From assembly GCA_001695595.3 (NCBI GenBank), contig MBPM02000069.1, positions 414,889 through 478,888 of the forward strand: DNA of 64,000 nt, in the 5' to 3' direction. The position numbers were made by a program, and so were the translations under genes. The notes under the pieces are model-generated. The model was not told the DNA's origin and did not search any database. It worked only from the letters and a program-made list of their open reading frames with translations. This document shows, piece by piece, positions 23,625-33,600 of this stretch (its first letter is position 1; each line of letters starts with the position of its first letter). Origin of the DNA: Plasmopara viticola. Its lineage: Eukaryota; Oomycota; Peronosporomycetes; Peronosporales; Peronosporaceae.

Positions 23625-25307
23625 TCACTGACATGCCTGCTGTAGTGCGCAAACTACTTCGTTATCTGCTTTCCACTTGGCAGGACGAAGACGTGGAAAT
23701 TGCAACTCGGGCGTCTCTTGTGAATTAATAAACTTTTGCTGAATAGTAACTGGTGGGTTTGCAGGAGTACTTTTGTTCGTTACCACACTGTGCGATCTAC
23801 GAAATGATCGCAATTGTCGTTGTACTATTCGCGAGGCCCTTTCTTGGCATTTTGAATTTCTATCATAGATCCGTTCCTGAGCACGCGAAGTAAACGAGAA
23901 GTAAGGTGACAAGCAGTCAACGCGATTAAAAGCTATTAGCTCGACAATAGGAGAGTCTGCCACTACTGTGTACGCCCTTGTTTGCTGACCCTCGATAAAC
24001 ATTTCAAAGCCAAAAAAGCCAGCACTTTCTTCAACATGAAATGGCACACGTGACCGAACAGCATGAACTTGCTGCTTCCACTTGTGCTTGTCACAAGGCC
24101 ATCGATGTCGACGTTCGTATTGAATATCAACTTCAAGTCTCACACGACCTGAGCGTACAATATAAAATGCCCCAATCGACTCACCTTGGGTATACAAAAC
24201 CTCACCTTTTTGGAGTGGTACGTCAATGGACACGAGTTCAAAAAAGTGAAGCTTACTCTCAATACAGTCGCGAAATAGTGTCACTTCAGTATGCAGCCAG
24301 CTCATAAGGTGTTTTCGTCTTCGTGTTTGACACCTTGCTATCGTCCTATGGTAATCCTCTGCCATTATCATTAACAACTCACATCCAATTGCAGGCGTCA
24401 CAGTGCTGGAAGAAGATAAATTCTGATCTGTTTCTGGCAAGTGAACAGCCCGAACGTCAGCTCCGCGTGTTGCATTTTCTAGTTGCAACGCAATGTCACC
24501 AAATGCAGAATTTTTCGAGACTGACGCCACTTTCTCTCCATCAATTAAAATATGAACTTCCCCGCTCAAAATGAGATAACACGCATCCCCAACGTCACCT
24601 TTTCGAAAAACATACTCTTGTGGGCGGCAAAGACGGTATCTGGCCAATTTGGCAATCTCAGTAGCCTGATTCAAGTCTAAGAACGATGCCATGGACGAAA
24701 TGTTCATGATCCATCGTGCGAGACATTGTAGTTCGACAATATTTCGCTCGCTTGGTTCTTTTGGCGCTCCTTGCTGTAAAAGCTCTTCGTCCGTGATCAC
24801 GTGGTCCGAAAAGCGAGGGAAAAATACCTGAAAATCCTTTCGTTCTCGAATCCATGCCGGGAAAATGTCGATGTCTCTCGTCATCGACGCTGGTAGAATG
24901 GAAGCTGGTGTTGTCTGTACTATTGACTCGTCTTTGCGGCTAGCATGGCTACTTTTTGTCTGGCCAGATTGTCTCTGACCGTTTTGCACAGAGTTTTTCC
25001 GAGCAGACGGCAAAACCTCGCAAGGCGAAAGCGCTGAAAAAGTTCGCGATCGTACAGTATCAAGTACATTAGCGCCTTCTGTCGACGTTTGTTGCCCACT
25101 GTGTTCACGAGGCGAACTCAATGCAGTGATAGATCGATGCAATGATTTGAGCTCATTGACTCCAGAAGAGTTGCTGCTGGCCATCATCGCGGCTGCATTT
25201 GCCGTCTTCGCCCGCGCTGAAGCAAGCACGAATTGGGTGTGCACAGGATTGGCCATTATCGACTGCGTAGATGGAAGGGGCTGCTCACATGGTGGCAATG
25301 ACGTCAT
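23625..25307 (-). CDS. Protein with two cyclic-nucleotide-binding domains
   Basis: The predicted protein is 560 aa. Residues 1-200 are Ser/Gln-rich and look disordered. CNB domain 1 is at about 205-320, with a phosphate-binding cassette FGDIALQLENATRGADVRA at 269-287 in which the Arg that contacts the cyclic phosphate (R281) is kept. CNB domain 2 is at about 350-468, with a weaker cassette, FFGFEMFIEGQQTRAYTVVA, at 431-450. A basic tail follows. There is no kinase, channel or GEF domain. The tandem CNB layout resembles the regulatory subunit of PKA, but I see no canonical dimerisation helix or inhibitor sequence. It may therefore be a stand-alone cAMP/cGMP sensor, and the ligand is not established. 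The gene is divergent from the IFT144 remnant, with 144 bp between starts. Confidence 0.85.
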   Translation of the reverse strand: MTSLPPCEQPLPSTQSIMANPVHTQFVLASARAKTANAAAMMASSNSSGVNELKSLHRSITALSSPREHSGQQTSTEGANVLDTVRSRTFSALSPCEVLPSARKNSVQNGQRQSGQTKSSHASRKDESIVQTTPASILPASMTRDIDIFPAWIRERKDFQVFFPRFSDHVITDEELLQQGAPKEPSERNIVELQCLARWIMNISSMASFLDLNQATEIAKLARYRLCRPQEYVFRKGDVGDACYLILSGEVHILIDGEKVASVSKNSAFGDIALQLENATRGADVRAVHLPETDQNLSSSSTVTPAIGCELLMIMAEDYHRTIARCQTRRRKHLMSWLHTEVTLFRDCIESKLHFFELVSIDVPLQKGEVLYTQGESIGAFYIVRSGRVRLEVDIQYERRHRWPCDKHKWKQQVHAVRSRVPFHVEESAGFFGFEMFIEGQQTRAYTVVADSPIVELIAFNRVDCLSPYFSFTSRAQERIYDRNSKCQERASRIVQRQLRSFRRSHSVVTNKSTPANPPVTIQQKFINSQETPELQFPRLRPAKWKADNEVVCALQQACQ

Positions 25308-25451
25308 GTTCGCTACAGTTTGGTCTGAAGTCGTGCTTTGACCAACTTAAGTGCATTGGCGTTGCAAAATTAGTACGCTAGCCCCTATATTTGTTACTCG
25401 TCCTCGACTTGAGATACCGGTATTCGGCTATAACCTTTTAAAGGCTCTCGC
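25308..25451. promoter_or_regulatory. Short divergent promoter between the CNB and IFT144 genes
   Basis: This 144 bp is all that separates two start codons facing away from each other, so both promoters should lie here. I cannot identify a specific INR-FPR element for either gene. Confidence 0.45.
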
Positions 25452-27014
25452 ATGCTGATAATTTTCTCGGTGGACGCTCGCCACCATGGCGTGGGGCCCA
25501 TCAAGTACGCATGGGACCCCCGAGGTGACTACGTAGCGTCAACGGGAACCTCTCGGGTTGTGCACATTTTTGATAGGCGTGGAAAACTTGTAGACCAGAT
25601 CGTGCCGCCTTCGCCAAGGTGAGCAAGGGTATTCTTTTTATAAAAATCTATCATCTTACTAATGGATGGGTGTATTCTCTAAAGTATGTGTACTTTACTG
25701 GAGTGGAGCACAAACGGTGATGTCCTTGCCATCGTGCAGGCTAATTCGGCGTCACTGGTGCTGTGGGATCCCAAGAAAATTAAGCAGCACCAGCTCGTGG
25801 ATTTACCATGCAAAGATATAAGCTTTATTAAGTGGTCTAAATCGCTGAAGTCACTTCTGGTATGCTTTTATATCAACTTTGAAGGTCCTATTGTGCTAAG
25901 CTGTGGCTTTGATGCTGTTGTGACGGTAAAAAGCTAGCCATTGGTACCAATCGAGGCCAAGTGTACATATACGACCATGTGAAGGGTACAAAGAGACAAG
26001 TTACGAGCAAGCACAAGCGTCGGATCTTATGTGGGGATTGGAACCTTGAAGACAAATTTGCATTTGGATCGGAAGATCGACAGATTACTATTTGTCTGCC
26101 ATCTGGACGGACTTTCGATCAGGTTAAAATCAAATCTTCACCTCAAAGCGTAATGGTATGTTTGAAACGCTTTGACATTGCTTTGGTTTTGATGTGTCAT
26201 GTGACATGATACTTTTTTCTATTTATTGTTGTAGTTTGGTGGCAAGACGGAGGACAAGGATGCAATTTTGTCGGTAAACATGGGTGGAAAAACGATTTTG
26301 TTGTACGATTTGAACGAGAGAGAGAACGCTCTAGAGCTCGCGTTTCAGGCGCGATACGGGAGTATTGTGTCATACAAGTGGTTTGGCAATGGCTACATCA
26401 TTGCCGGGTTCTCGTCAGGTTACGTCGTGATCATTTCCACGCACTTGAATGAAATTGGTCAAGAGCAATATTGTGCGAAATTTCACGAACATTCACTGCG
26501 TGAAATAGTATACAGTGAGGCGAATGGGACTGTGGCAACCTGCGGAGACAACTGTATCAAGGTGGTGCGCATGAGTGACTGGAAAGAGATTGCTGTTGAG
26601 TATCTGGACAGCGAAGCACCAACTTCGTCGTCTTTAAACACCGGACCTTCCCCCACGTCATCGTCGTCGATGCTTACGGATCTTTCGGGACCTAGTGGCT
26701 CCGGTAGTGGGTCAACGCAACCACTATCTTTAAAATTCGAAGATCTTAAGTGGACGCTTGACGGTCGTATTTTAAGCATTAGCTCGCACAATGGCTGCCT
26801 GCACAGCTTTATGATCGTCAGCATGTCATTGCGTTCGTCATTGTTTCATCCTGATTCGATTTTTGCCGCTGTCATGAAGCCGATTGCTCCTTGGACACTG
26901 TTTTTTATATTGGGGTATATGGTCATCGCCACGTTACTTTTGATCAGCTTAGACTTTGACGTCTCGTGCTGGGATGTAATTCGCAGTATGACGGGCTTTG
27001 TTGAGGGCTTTTGA
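25452..27014 (+). CDS. WDR19: IFT144/WDR19 N-terminal propeller, truncated, with a novel membrane-like tail
   Basis: I infer four exons: 25452-25618, 25685-25859, 25934-26155 and 26235-27014. The introns are 65-79 nt with GT..AG ends, and the joined frame encodes 447 aa. WD-repeat sequence matches WDR19/IFT144, a retrograde intraflagellar transport (IFT-A) subunit, over about 380 residues. Examples are KYAWDPRGDYVASTG, STNGDVLAIV, LAIGTNRGQVYIYDH, GFSSGYVVIISTH, IGQE and VATCGDNCIKV. IFT144 proteins are normally about 1300 aa, with a second propeller and TPR repeats. Here similarity ends after GCLHSF (residue 381). The last 66 residues are unrelated and include a hydrophobic helix (WTLFFILGYMVIATLLLISL, 408-427). 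Only 125 bp separate the stop from the opposed VIT gene, so the missing part is not at this locus. It may be a decaying flagellar gene or a new chimeric product. Confidence 0.8.
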
Positions 27015-27139
27015 GTCATGATAGTCATGATGGGATACCGCCAAAGCGAGCAAAAAAAAAGTGTTTATAATCGATGTTACAAGTGGTTTACCTGCACTAA
27101 GCCTATATCGATGCCTGCTCAACCCACTCCATTTGTAGC

Positions 27140-28060
27140 TTATCCAATGTTTTGAACACCAGTAAGTTGCAACAGATAGCCAATAATCCATCCGCAAGCA
27201 GCAGCAATGCTGCCATTAATAGCCATGGAGCCACCAGCTTTCCACATCTTCTGTCCGACAAATCTTCCCTTTACAGCACCCAACAGGAACATTGTGACAA
27301 CTGTTAGAAAACAGGATAAATACAACGTCGTGTTTGGGCTCATATTGATAGCAGGGATCAAGTTCACGAGGTACGAAAGCAGCGGGATGACGCCGAAAAA
27401 CATGAAGGACATGAAGGTGATTAAACCGCCCGTATAACTTGAGTCACTATCTTCCGCAGGCATAATTTTAAGCTCTTCCACCATCATAATGTCAATGAAA
27501 GCTTCCTTGTACTTGGCCAAAGTATGCACTACAAGCAGCGCGTCATCTGTAGATAAGCCCTTCTTCTCGTAAAGCTCGACCATCTCCTCAATCTCACCCT
27601 CAGGGTAATTCTCAAACTCCCAGCGCTCACGCGCGCGCTCGTGTTTGGCAAGATCGGCTTCAGCTTGAGAGCTAAGCATATCGCCAAGACCCATACTCAG
27701 TCCATCAGCCACCAGATGAGCTAAGCCAATGATTAGGATGACGGAGTGAGGCAGGCCCGAGCCAGCTACGGACGTCACAGTGGCGAACGTGGTGATAATG
27801 CCATCTAGACCGCCGTATACAGCACTCTTAATGTGCTCTCCACCCGTCGCGTGATTTTCCTGGGCATGTGTATGGCCTCCCATATCCACCTTGAGCTGGT
27901 GCAACAGCCGCGACTGGTCGGCATCGCCACGGCCGAAGGCATCCTTGACGTCTACCATCACTTTGCTGTAGTTTGTGCTGCCATAGTCAAGCTTGCCAGC
28001 TGAATTATTCTTTGCGATCTTAGTGGTGGTGTTGGCAGCGCTGCTGCCATTCGAGCTCAT
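27140..28060 (-). CDS. VIT1/CCC1-family vacuolar iron or manganese transporter
   Basis: The predicted protein is 306 aa. After a polar N-terminus, residues 78-93 (KSAVYGGLDGIITTFA) carry the family's first-helix signature with the transport Asp. Helix 2 (105-123) has GLAHLVADGLSMGLGD. A charged helical domain (about 133-200) rich in Glu, with ERARERWEFE and EEMVELYEKKGLS, corresponds to the cytosolic metal-binding domain. Helices 3-5 follow at about 212-232, 246-263 and 278-298. Five membrane helices and the length fit the family. Members exchange protons for Fe2+ or Mn2+ into the vacuole. The substrate here is inferred, not shown. The gene is intact and single-exon, and converges on the IFT144 remnant. 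Confidence 0.92.
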   Translation of the reverse strand: MSSNGSSAANTTTKIAKNNSAGKLDYGSTNYSKVMVDVKDAFGRGDADQSRLLHQLKVDMGGHTHAQENHATGGEHIKSAVYGGLDGIITTFATVTSVAGSGLPHSVILIIGLAHLVADGLSMGLGDMLSSQAEADLAKHERARERWEFENYPEGEIEEMVELYEKKGLSTDDALLVVHTLAKYKEAFIDIMMVEELKIMPAEDSDSSYTGGLITFMSFMFFGVIPLLSYLVNLIPAINMSPNTTLYLSCFLTVVTMFLLGAVKGRFVGQKMWKAGGSMAINGSIAAACGWIIGYLLQLTGVQNIG

Positions 28061-28560
28061 GGTGGTGTGTGGTGTAGGATGACAAAGACCGTGGACGAAT
28101 TTCGTAGTAAACGACTTTGTTATAGAAACGCTTTAGAAATGGGAAGTAAAAAAACGGTCCATAAATCTTGCTTTCTCTGCCTTGAATTATTCAATTCTAG
28201 AGAATTGAGAGGTCACGCGATCTTTGCCTACCTGTGCAATATTGTATCGAAATGATGTGGTTGTGCTCATCGCAGCAAAACCAAATATAATTTCTCTTTA
28301 TTAACCACACGGCTGGTCGTCAAAATGCTAAAGTGCTATATTAAGACATAACTAACCTTAACCTTGCCGTGCTTGTAAGTTTTTTTTCAGGAATCTCTTA
28401 CTGCTGATCTGATCCCGACCTCATGTCATCGGCCTTACAACCTATTTTAAGCACGAAGTTGACTACCTTACGGAAATGTTCATCAAAGACCGATCTGCTC
28501 TGTGCGAACTAGGAGCGAGCCAAAACCTCTCACTGGTTGTGTCATCTCCAAATTATAATT
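28061..28560. other. Divergent intergenic region between VIT and PG-rich repeat genes
   Basis: This 500 bp separates two divergent starts. It contains stop-rich AT-rich sequence and no frame above 62 aa. It should hold both promoters. No clear INR-FPR pair was found. Confidence 0.4.
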
Positions 28561-29382
28561 ATGGCGTCGTCACCTCCGCGTGCGATGACCTCTCCAGGCA
28601 GGTCGCCCACCCGTAGTTTGGAAAGTCCAACGCACTTCCTCGCATTTACGGATATTAAGTCCTCCTGTGGTGAACAAGTTGACTCACGCAAGGCTACGGC
28701 TCCTGTGACGGTCTTCGGCAGTGGTACTCGCCAACGCATGGCCAGCGGCGCCAAGTCCCCAGGTCCTGGCTCGTATCAGATTCCTTCTTCTATAGGCAAA
28801 CCAGTGCTATCGACAATGGCGCAGGCTCCATCCTGCTCAATCAGCGGACGAGAGAAATTCGGCTCAACCGCCGATCTCAACGCGTCTGCTAAGTTTCCAG
28901 GACCTGGTGACTATGCTACAAATATCATAAATCCACGTGAGCGAGTAGCTCCTAGTTATTCGCTTGGTAAAAAGTGGTCTCCTACCGCCGGAGAAAAGAA
29001 ATTTCCTGGACCAGGTGCGTACGAGACGCCTTCGACCATTGGACGGACCGTTCTATCGACGCAAAAGTCCAATCCCGTGTCATCATTTCCCAAGGTCGAG
29101 CGAAAGCCTTTGCGTACATCGAGTGCAGTAGATGTTGGACCTGGTCAGTATGCGGTTGTTGTTGAATCTGTTGGTCGCCAGTCAGTTTCGACTATCTCGT
29201 CAGCAGCAGCATTCTCTTTTGGTACTGAGTCGCGCAATAAGACGAGTGGGCTTGTCTCGGATTTGAATGGATCCAAATATTACGATCCCAGAAGCTCGGT
29301 TGGGACGCAGGTTGAGTCCACTTACCGTTCGGCTCCCAAGTGCTCCATGTCAGGTCGGACAAAGTTCGGAAGTTTTTTTTGA
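28561..29382 (+). CDS. Sperm-tail PG-rich repeat (SHIPPO/STPG-type) protein
   Basis: The predicted protein is 273 aa, starting at the first ATG. The frame extends upstream only through a TTG. Repeats with PGPGxY cores occur at 67-72 (PGPGSY), 113-118 (PGPGDY), 149-154 (PGPGAY) and 193-197 (GPGQY). They are separated by segments such as SSIGKPVLST and STIGRTVLST, and related CSISGREKFGS and CSMSGRTKFGS units. This is the sperm-tail PG-rich repeat family, whose members bind axonemal or cytoplasmic microtubules. There is no membrane segment or catalytic domain. The gene is intact and lies close to another flagellar gene, the IFT144 remnant, although the two are not in one transcription unit. Confidence 0.88.
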   Translation: MASSPPRAMTSPGRSPTRSLESPTHFLAFTDIKSSCGEQVDSRKATAPVTVFGSGTRQRMASGAKSPGPGSYQIPSSIGKPVLSTMAQAPSCSISGREKFGSTADLNASAKFPGPGDYATNIINPRERVAPSYSLGKKWSPTAGEKKFPGPGAYETPSTIGRTVLSTQKSNPVSSFPKVERKPLRTSSAVDVGPGQYAVVVESVGRQSVSTISSAAAFSFGTESRNKTSGLVSDLNGSKYYDPRSSVGTQVESTYRSAPKCSMSGRTKFGSFF

Positions 29383-29516
29383 CACTTTGACATTACGATT
29401 TGAATATGTCTTGCACAACAAGCTACAGAGTCTTAGATTTACAAAACGCTGTTGTTTCTATTGATAATCATTAAAATAAACACAAACATTTAGCCTAAAT
29501 CACGTGTAAGTCGTCA

Positions 29517-30108
29517 CTAAAAAGTTGCCGGCACTTTCTCCTCTTCCTCCTCTACATCGCCATCATCACCATGTTGCATCTTCCAAGCACGTACCCTTTC
29601 AAATTCATTGTAATGCATTTTGCGCTTGTCCGCAAAGTGCGGATCCTTTTCAATCTTCTTTCCCTCTTTGTCTCGAGCAGCAGAGTGTAGGCCTCCAGAC
29701 GCCAGACTTGAACCTTCCTCATCACTGTCGTTCCACTCACTCTTCTTCTTGTCCTTGACATCCTGCAATTTGGACTGCAATTCGTCCCACTGACAAAAAA
29801 TAGATCCATAAGCAGTCAATGGCCTTTAAAGTCAACAAACTCTCATATATTGTTATACGTGCGAAAAAAGTATTTACCTGAAATGACAACTGTGACTCGC
29901 GACCCGAGAGACTACGAGCGGGGGACACAACGTCGTCGCCCTCGGCGTAATAATGGTAAGGTGTGTCCGGCTCGTCGATTTTCATGCGCGTGCCGCGATC
30001 TAGATTGTGTTGCGCGATAGCATCTTCATCCCATGTTACGCGAGCGTCGGCATGGGAATGACTGTGGTTATTCGCGAGCGCCTTGTGCAAAGGCTTCTCC
30101 TCCTCCAT
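29517..30108 (-). CDS. Protein phosphatase inhibitor-2 family protein
   Basis: Two exons, 29878-30108 and 29517-29789, are joined by an 88-nt intron (GTAAAT donor, TTTTTTGTCAG acceptor) to give 167 aa. The start is the Met of MEEEKPLHKA; the frame extends upstream only from a TTG. Hallmarks of inhibitor-2 (PPP1R2), a regulator of type 1 Ser/Thr phosphatase, are in order: VTWDEDAI (24-31), the MKIDEPDTPYHYY motif (42-54) with the phosphorylatable Thr, and KRKMHYNEFE (132-141), the C-terminal PP1 active-site helix. The rest is acidic and low complexity, as usual in this intrinsically disordered family. The tail DDGDVEEEEE is notably acidic. The length is near that of plant and fungal members. 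Confidence 0.88.
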
Positions 30109-30622
30109 GCCTTTAATTAAACTACAGAATGTGTACAATGGTTTTAGATTATTTTGTACTAATAAAGATTAAGTTCTGCACCATTTTCAATCGCGTCATG
30201 ACAGACTATCAGCTAATGACACCGTCCGAAGGATGAAAAAGATTAATGTGCATTCGCACTTACAATGTCTTTTTTTTACGACCTCGTGCCAAGTAACTTC
30301 GAATGACTCCTTCGTCTGCGCAAACTCTTCTCGAGATCCGGAAAGATACTAGTTTTGTAGCAACCATTGCTATACGGAGAATAAAGAAAAGAATGAGCCC
30401 AATATTATGGTGCCATTAAAAAAAAGCATTACTGAACTGTCGATTTGCGCTATAGCCCTTTTAAATAGATGCCCGGTTTTCCAAACAGAATTTTAAATAT
30501 GCACGAAGAGATAAAACGTATAAGTGATCATGAGTCTAATGCAAGCTTACAGCGCTGGAGTTGCGTCGACGGCTTCAATAACTCAGACAACGTCCGCAAA
30601 TCTGGATTGGTCAAAGCTACTA
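30109..30622. other. Intergenic region upstream of the inhibitor-2 gene
   Basis: AT-rich, with no frame, repeat or terminal repeat recognised. It ends where the Gypsy LTR begins. Confidence 0.4.
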
Positions 30623-33600
30623 TGTACGGCTAGAATGGTAACCGTCTTCACCGGCAGATTTGCCTCTAACGGCTATTACACCGCATTATAACAGCATTCT
30701 TAAAAAGACATAAGCATAAGTACTATTCATAGATATAGGCGATTATACAGTCTTAGACCCGAAGAAAGTTCCAGATGTCTCATAATCAGTGGAATTTAAG
30801 AGATCTTATTGGCTGAAAATAGTCTAGGATGTGTAGGGAAGCTAGAAGAACCAAAGAAGAATGATAGCCTTTACGATGGTAGCAGTAGATGGCTGAGAGA
30901 CACCATTTAGGCTGTAGCAAGACAAGAATTCTTAAGAGCTCTCCATTTAAAATCACTTATAATTTGCTTAAAGTAACTAACACTACTCCTCTTTCACCGA
31001 CTTCGCCCCGCTTGCCGCCAAAGCGCGTCCGGCGACCGACCTTCAATAAGCTTCCTCCGCACCTGTGTTACATAGTGGCACTTGTCGTGTCAAGTCTAAG
31101 AGTTCGAGCGATCTCGTGGTCAGATAATTAGAAGCTAGTCATCGTGTAATTATTGGTACGAGCCACATAGCGGGAAGTACTAGACTACAAAGGATAGTCT
31201 TTCAGCACGAAGTTTTGGTTAGTGTGGTTGTGGTACAAACATCCGGAACTTTCAGTGATTTTGACTGTTGGCGAAACCCTGTCCCGCTCCTAAAAACGGA
31301 GAATGGTTCCAAATAATTTTCTCATTTGGCTCTGCTGAATCTACATTCATTACTACCGCGCTGTTTCGTTTGGCTTTGTTTTGTGAGCACCACAAATCGA
31401 TTATGAACAACGCTGCTTTCTTAACGAGGTAACAATTATCTCGACAAGCTTAAAGGATTTGTGGCTAATTACAGTAAAGCTGCTGAAGCTTGTCCAACTT
31501 GTCTGACACGAGTCCCGAATTGTAGGGACTCAGGTGCAAGCCATTGAATGCACGACTAAACTGAAAACCCAAAGCAACCATTGAGCAAACTCAAGGGCTT
31601 CTGGAAGATTCATAAGATCACTTTATTCATTTATACAGAAAGCATGGACTTTAAAAAAAATTCAATTTATGTCTTTGAGGCTATATCAAGGCTGGTATAT
31701 TACACAAAGCGCGCTGAGAAGTCCGGCAGGTATGGCCCAACAAAGAGGCCGTACGGCCGGGCGCCCACCTTCAAACCCGAGACCTCGTCGACAGGGCCGA
31801 ATAAGTGCTCTCGACGTTAACGACACATCAATCCCAACGTCGCGCTCAAGACCACGAGTGTCGACTCCGTAAAATGCTGTAAAAGCCAATGGTCAAGCGG
31901 ATTTAGTCGCTCAGACTAATGTAGCTCCATCTGCATGAAAAGGATAAGACACACTGTCCATACAGCAAATACTGTTGTATCTCACTCCGCAACAGCAGCA
32001 ATAACAATCCCAGGTGCAAGCTCAAACGCAAGACCAAATGCAACAGACTAATAAGCGCCTCGCGTTTCCGGTCGCATCAAGAGACGAGCAGAAGAAAAAG
32101 AATCTTCCTGTCTGTATAGGGAAAATTGGCAAAGATATCGAATTACATATCTTTGCAACGGTTAAGTGCTAACAATAAGCGCCGATTGATGACACCATAT
32201 TCTTAAGACTCTGTCACCTTTTCTCAAGTAATAAGAACAAATCCGTACTGAATTGGTACCGTGTCTTTATCGCCGACTCCGAGAGCATGCACGTGCACAA
32301 AACATGGGCTGTTAATAATTTATTTGCGCCCACGCTTCAGATCTATGAGTTGCGAGTATGATCTTCGAGAGCGGAAATACTCAAATGGATATCAGTGAAT
32401 AGAAAGAAGCGCTTCTTTAATAAAATAGATTGCGGGAAGAAACCGCAAAAATGATCAAGGAAGATAGTCCGAGTAGGCCATTGAAGTTGCCTCCAATTTC
32501 GGGTTTGCTCATTACTCGAGTAAATCAAATCGCATATCGAGCAAGTCGTTCGAGACGGTGCCTTCATGATCGGTATATCGTGCGAACAAGTCACGACCTC
32601 AGAAACAAAAGCGTTTTGAAAAGAGGAAGGACAAGGACTATAACTGGACTAAATCGGCAACATGAAATAATTGTGTCATTGTCGGCCGCACATCGCCGCA
32701 ATTTACCGCTGCTAAATGTAAGGAAGAAAATCCTTATATTAGAGGTGCACTATATGCTATACTCGAAGCAGAAGCTTGAGCGTTTTTAGACATTGGTCAA
32801 GAAACACCCGTCACCGTCTCCATCGACGATAATTGTAGTCGTAACGGTGTATGCGAATACTTAGTACAGCGACCAAGGGTGAGGTGATGCGAGGTTGCGA
32901 TCAGGTTGTTCAGCGATTAATGCACAAGTATTTGCTGATACTTTGTTTTCGAGAACGCTCGAAGTCATGCCTGTTTCTGAGTATATAAATGTTTCCATCG
33001 GCATGATGTGGCTTCGTGAGCAAGATCCAGATAAAAAATAGATTACAGGGCGCATTTCCCCTCGCATCAATACGGAGCCCATGCGGCAATTCGGCTAACC
33101 GGCTCAGGCAACGTCTGCCCTGATGCACTGCTGGACAACGTAAGCCTTGAATAAATCAGAGCCGCATGATTTTTGATTACTATCCGCAACAAGGCCACTA
33201 TGGCCGTCAGGAAATGGCGCAGCTAATTTCTTCTCTCTCGTTCTTGAGATTGTTGCGTCACGACAAAGAGATTGAAGCTGACAACATCGTCAACCTTATT
33301 GATCCTTAAAAGGCTGAGTGCTTCAAGAAGCAAAAATGGAAACCGCTCAGGGATCTTCCGGCGTATGAAATGCTACGCAAGTAAGCGGACAAGGCATTTC
33401 GTACAAAGCTTCCTTGCGATACACATCCAGTTAAAAAATTTGAGTACTGCATTTTGTTGAAGCTTAGTATCCAGATAATATTTATGAATTACATGCGCCA
33501 AGTCCTGAACAGTGCATGGCAATCCTAGAATACACCAACGAGATGGTTCAAGCAGGTTTAATTTGACCAGGTACGTCTACCTTTTCGGCACCAACGTTCT

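Noticed and set aside
25686..25937. Separate small ORFs at 25686, 25961 and 26268
   Set aside because: They are exons of one WD-repeat gene. GT..AG introns join them in frame and the joined protein follows IFT144.
29737..30138. Stand-alone 133-aa protein ending within the intron
   Set aside because: The reading continues with a clear donor and acceptor into the exon at 29517-29789, which carries the C-terminal inhibitor-2 motif.
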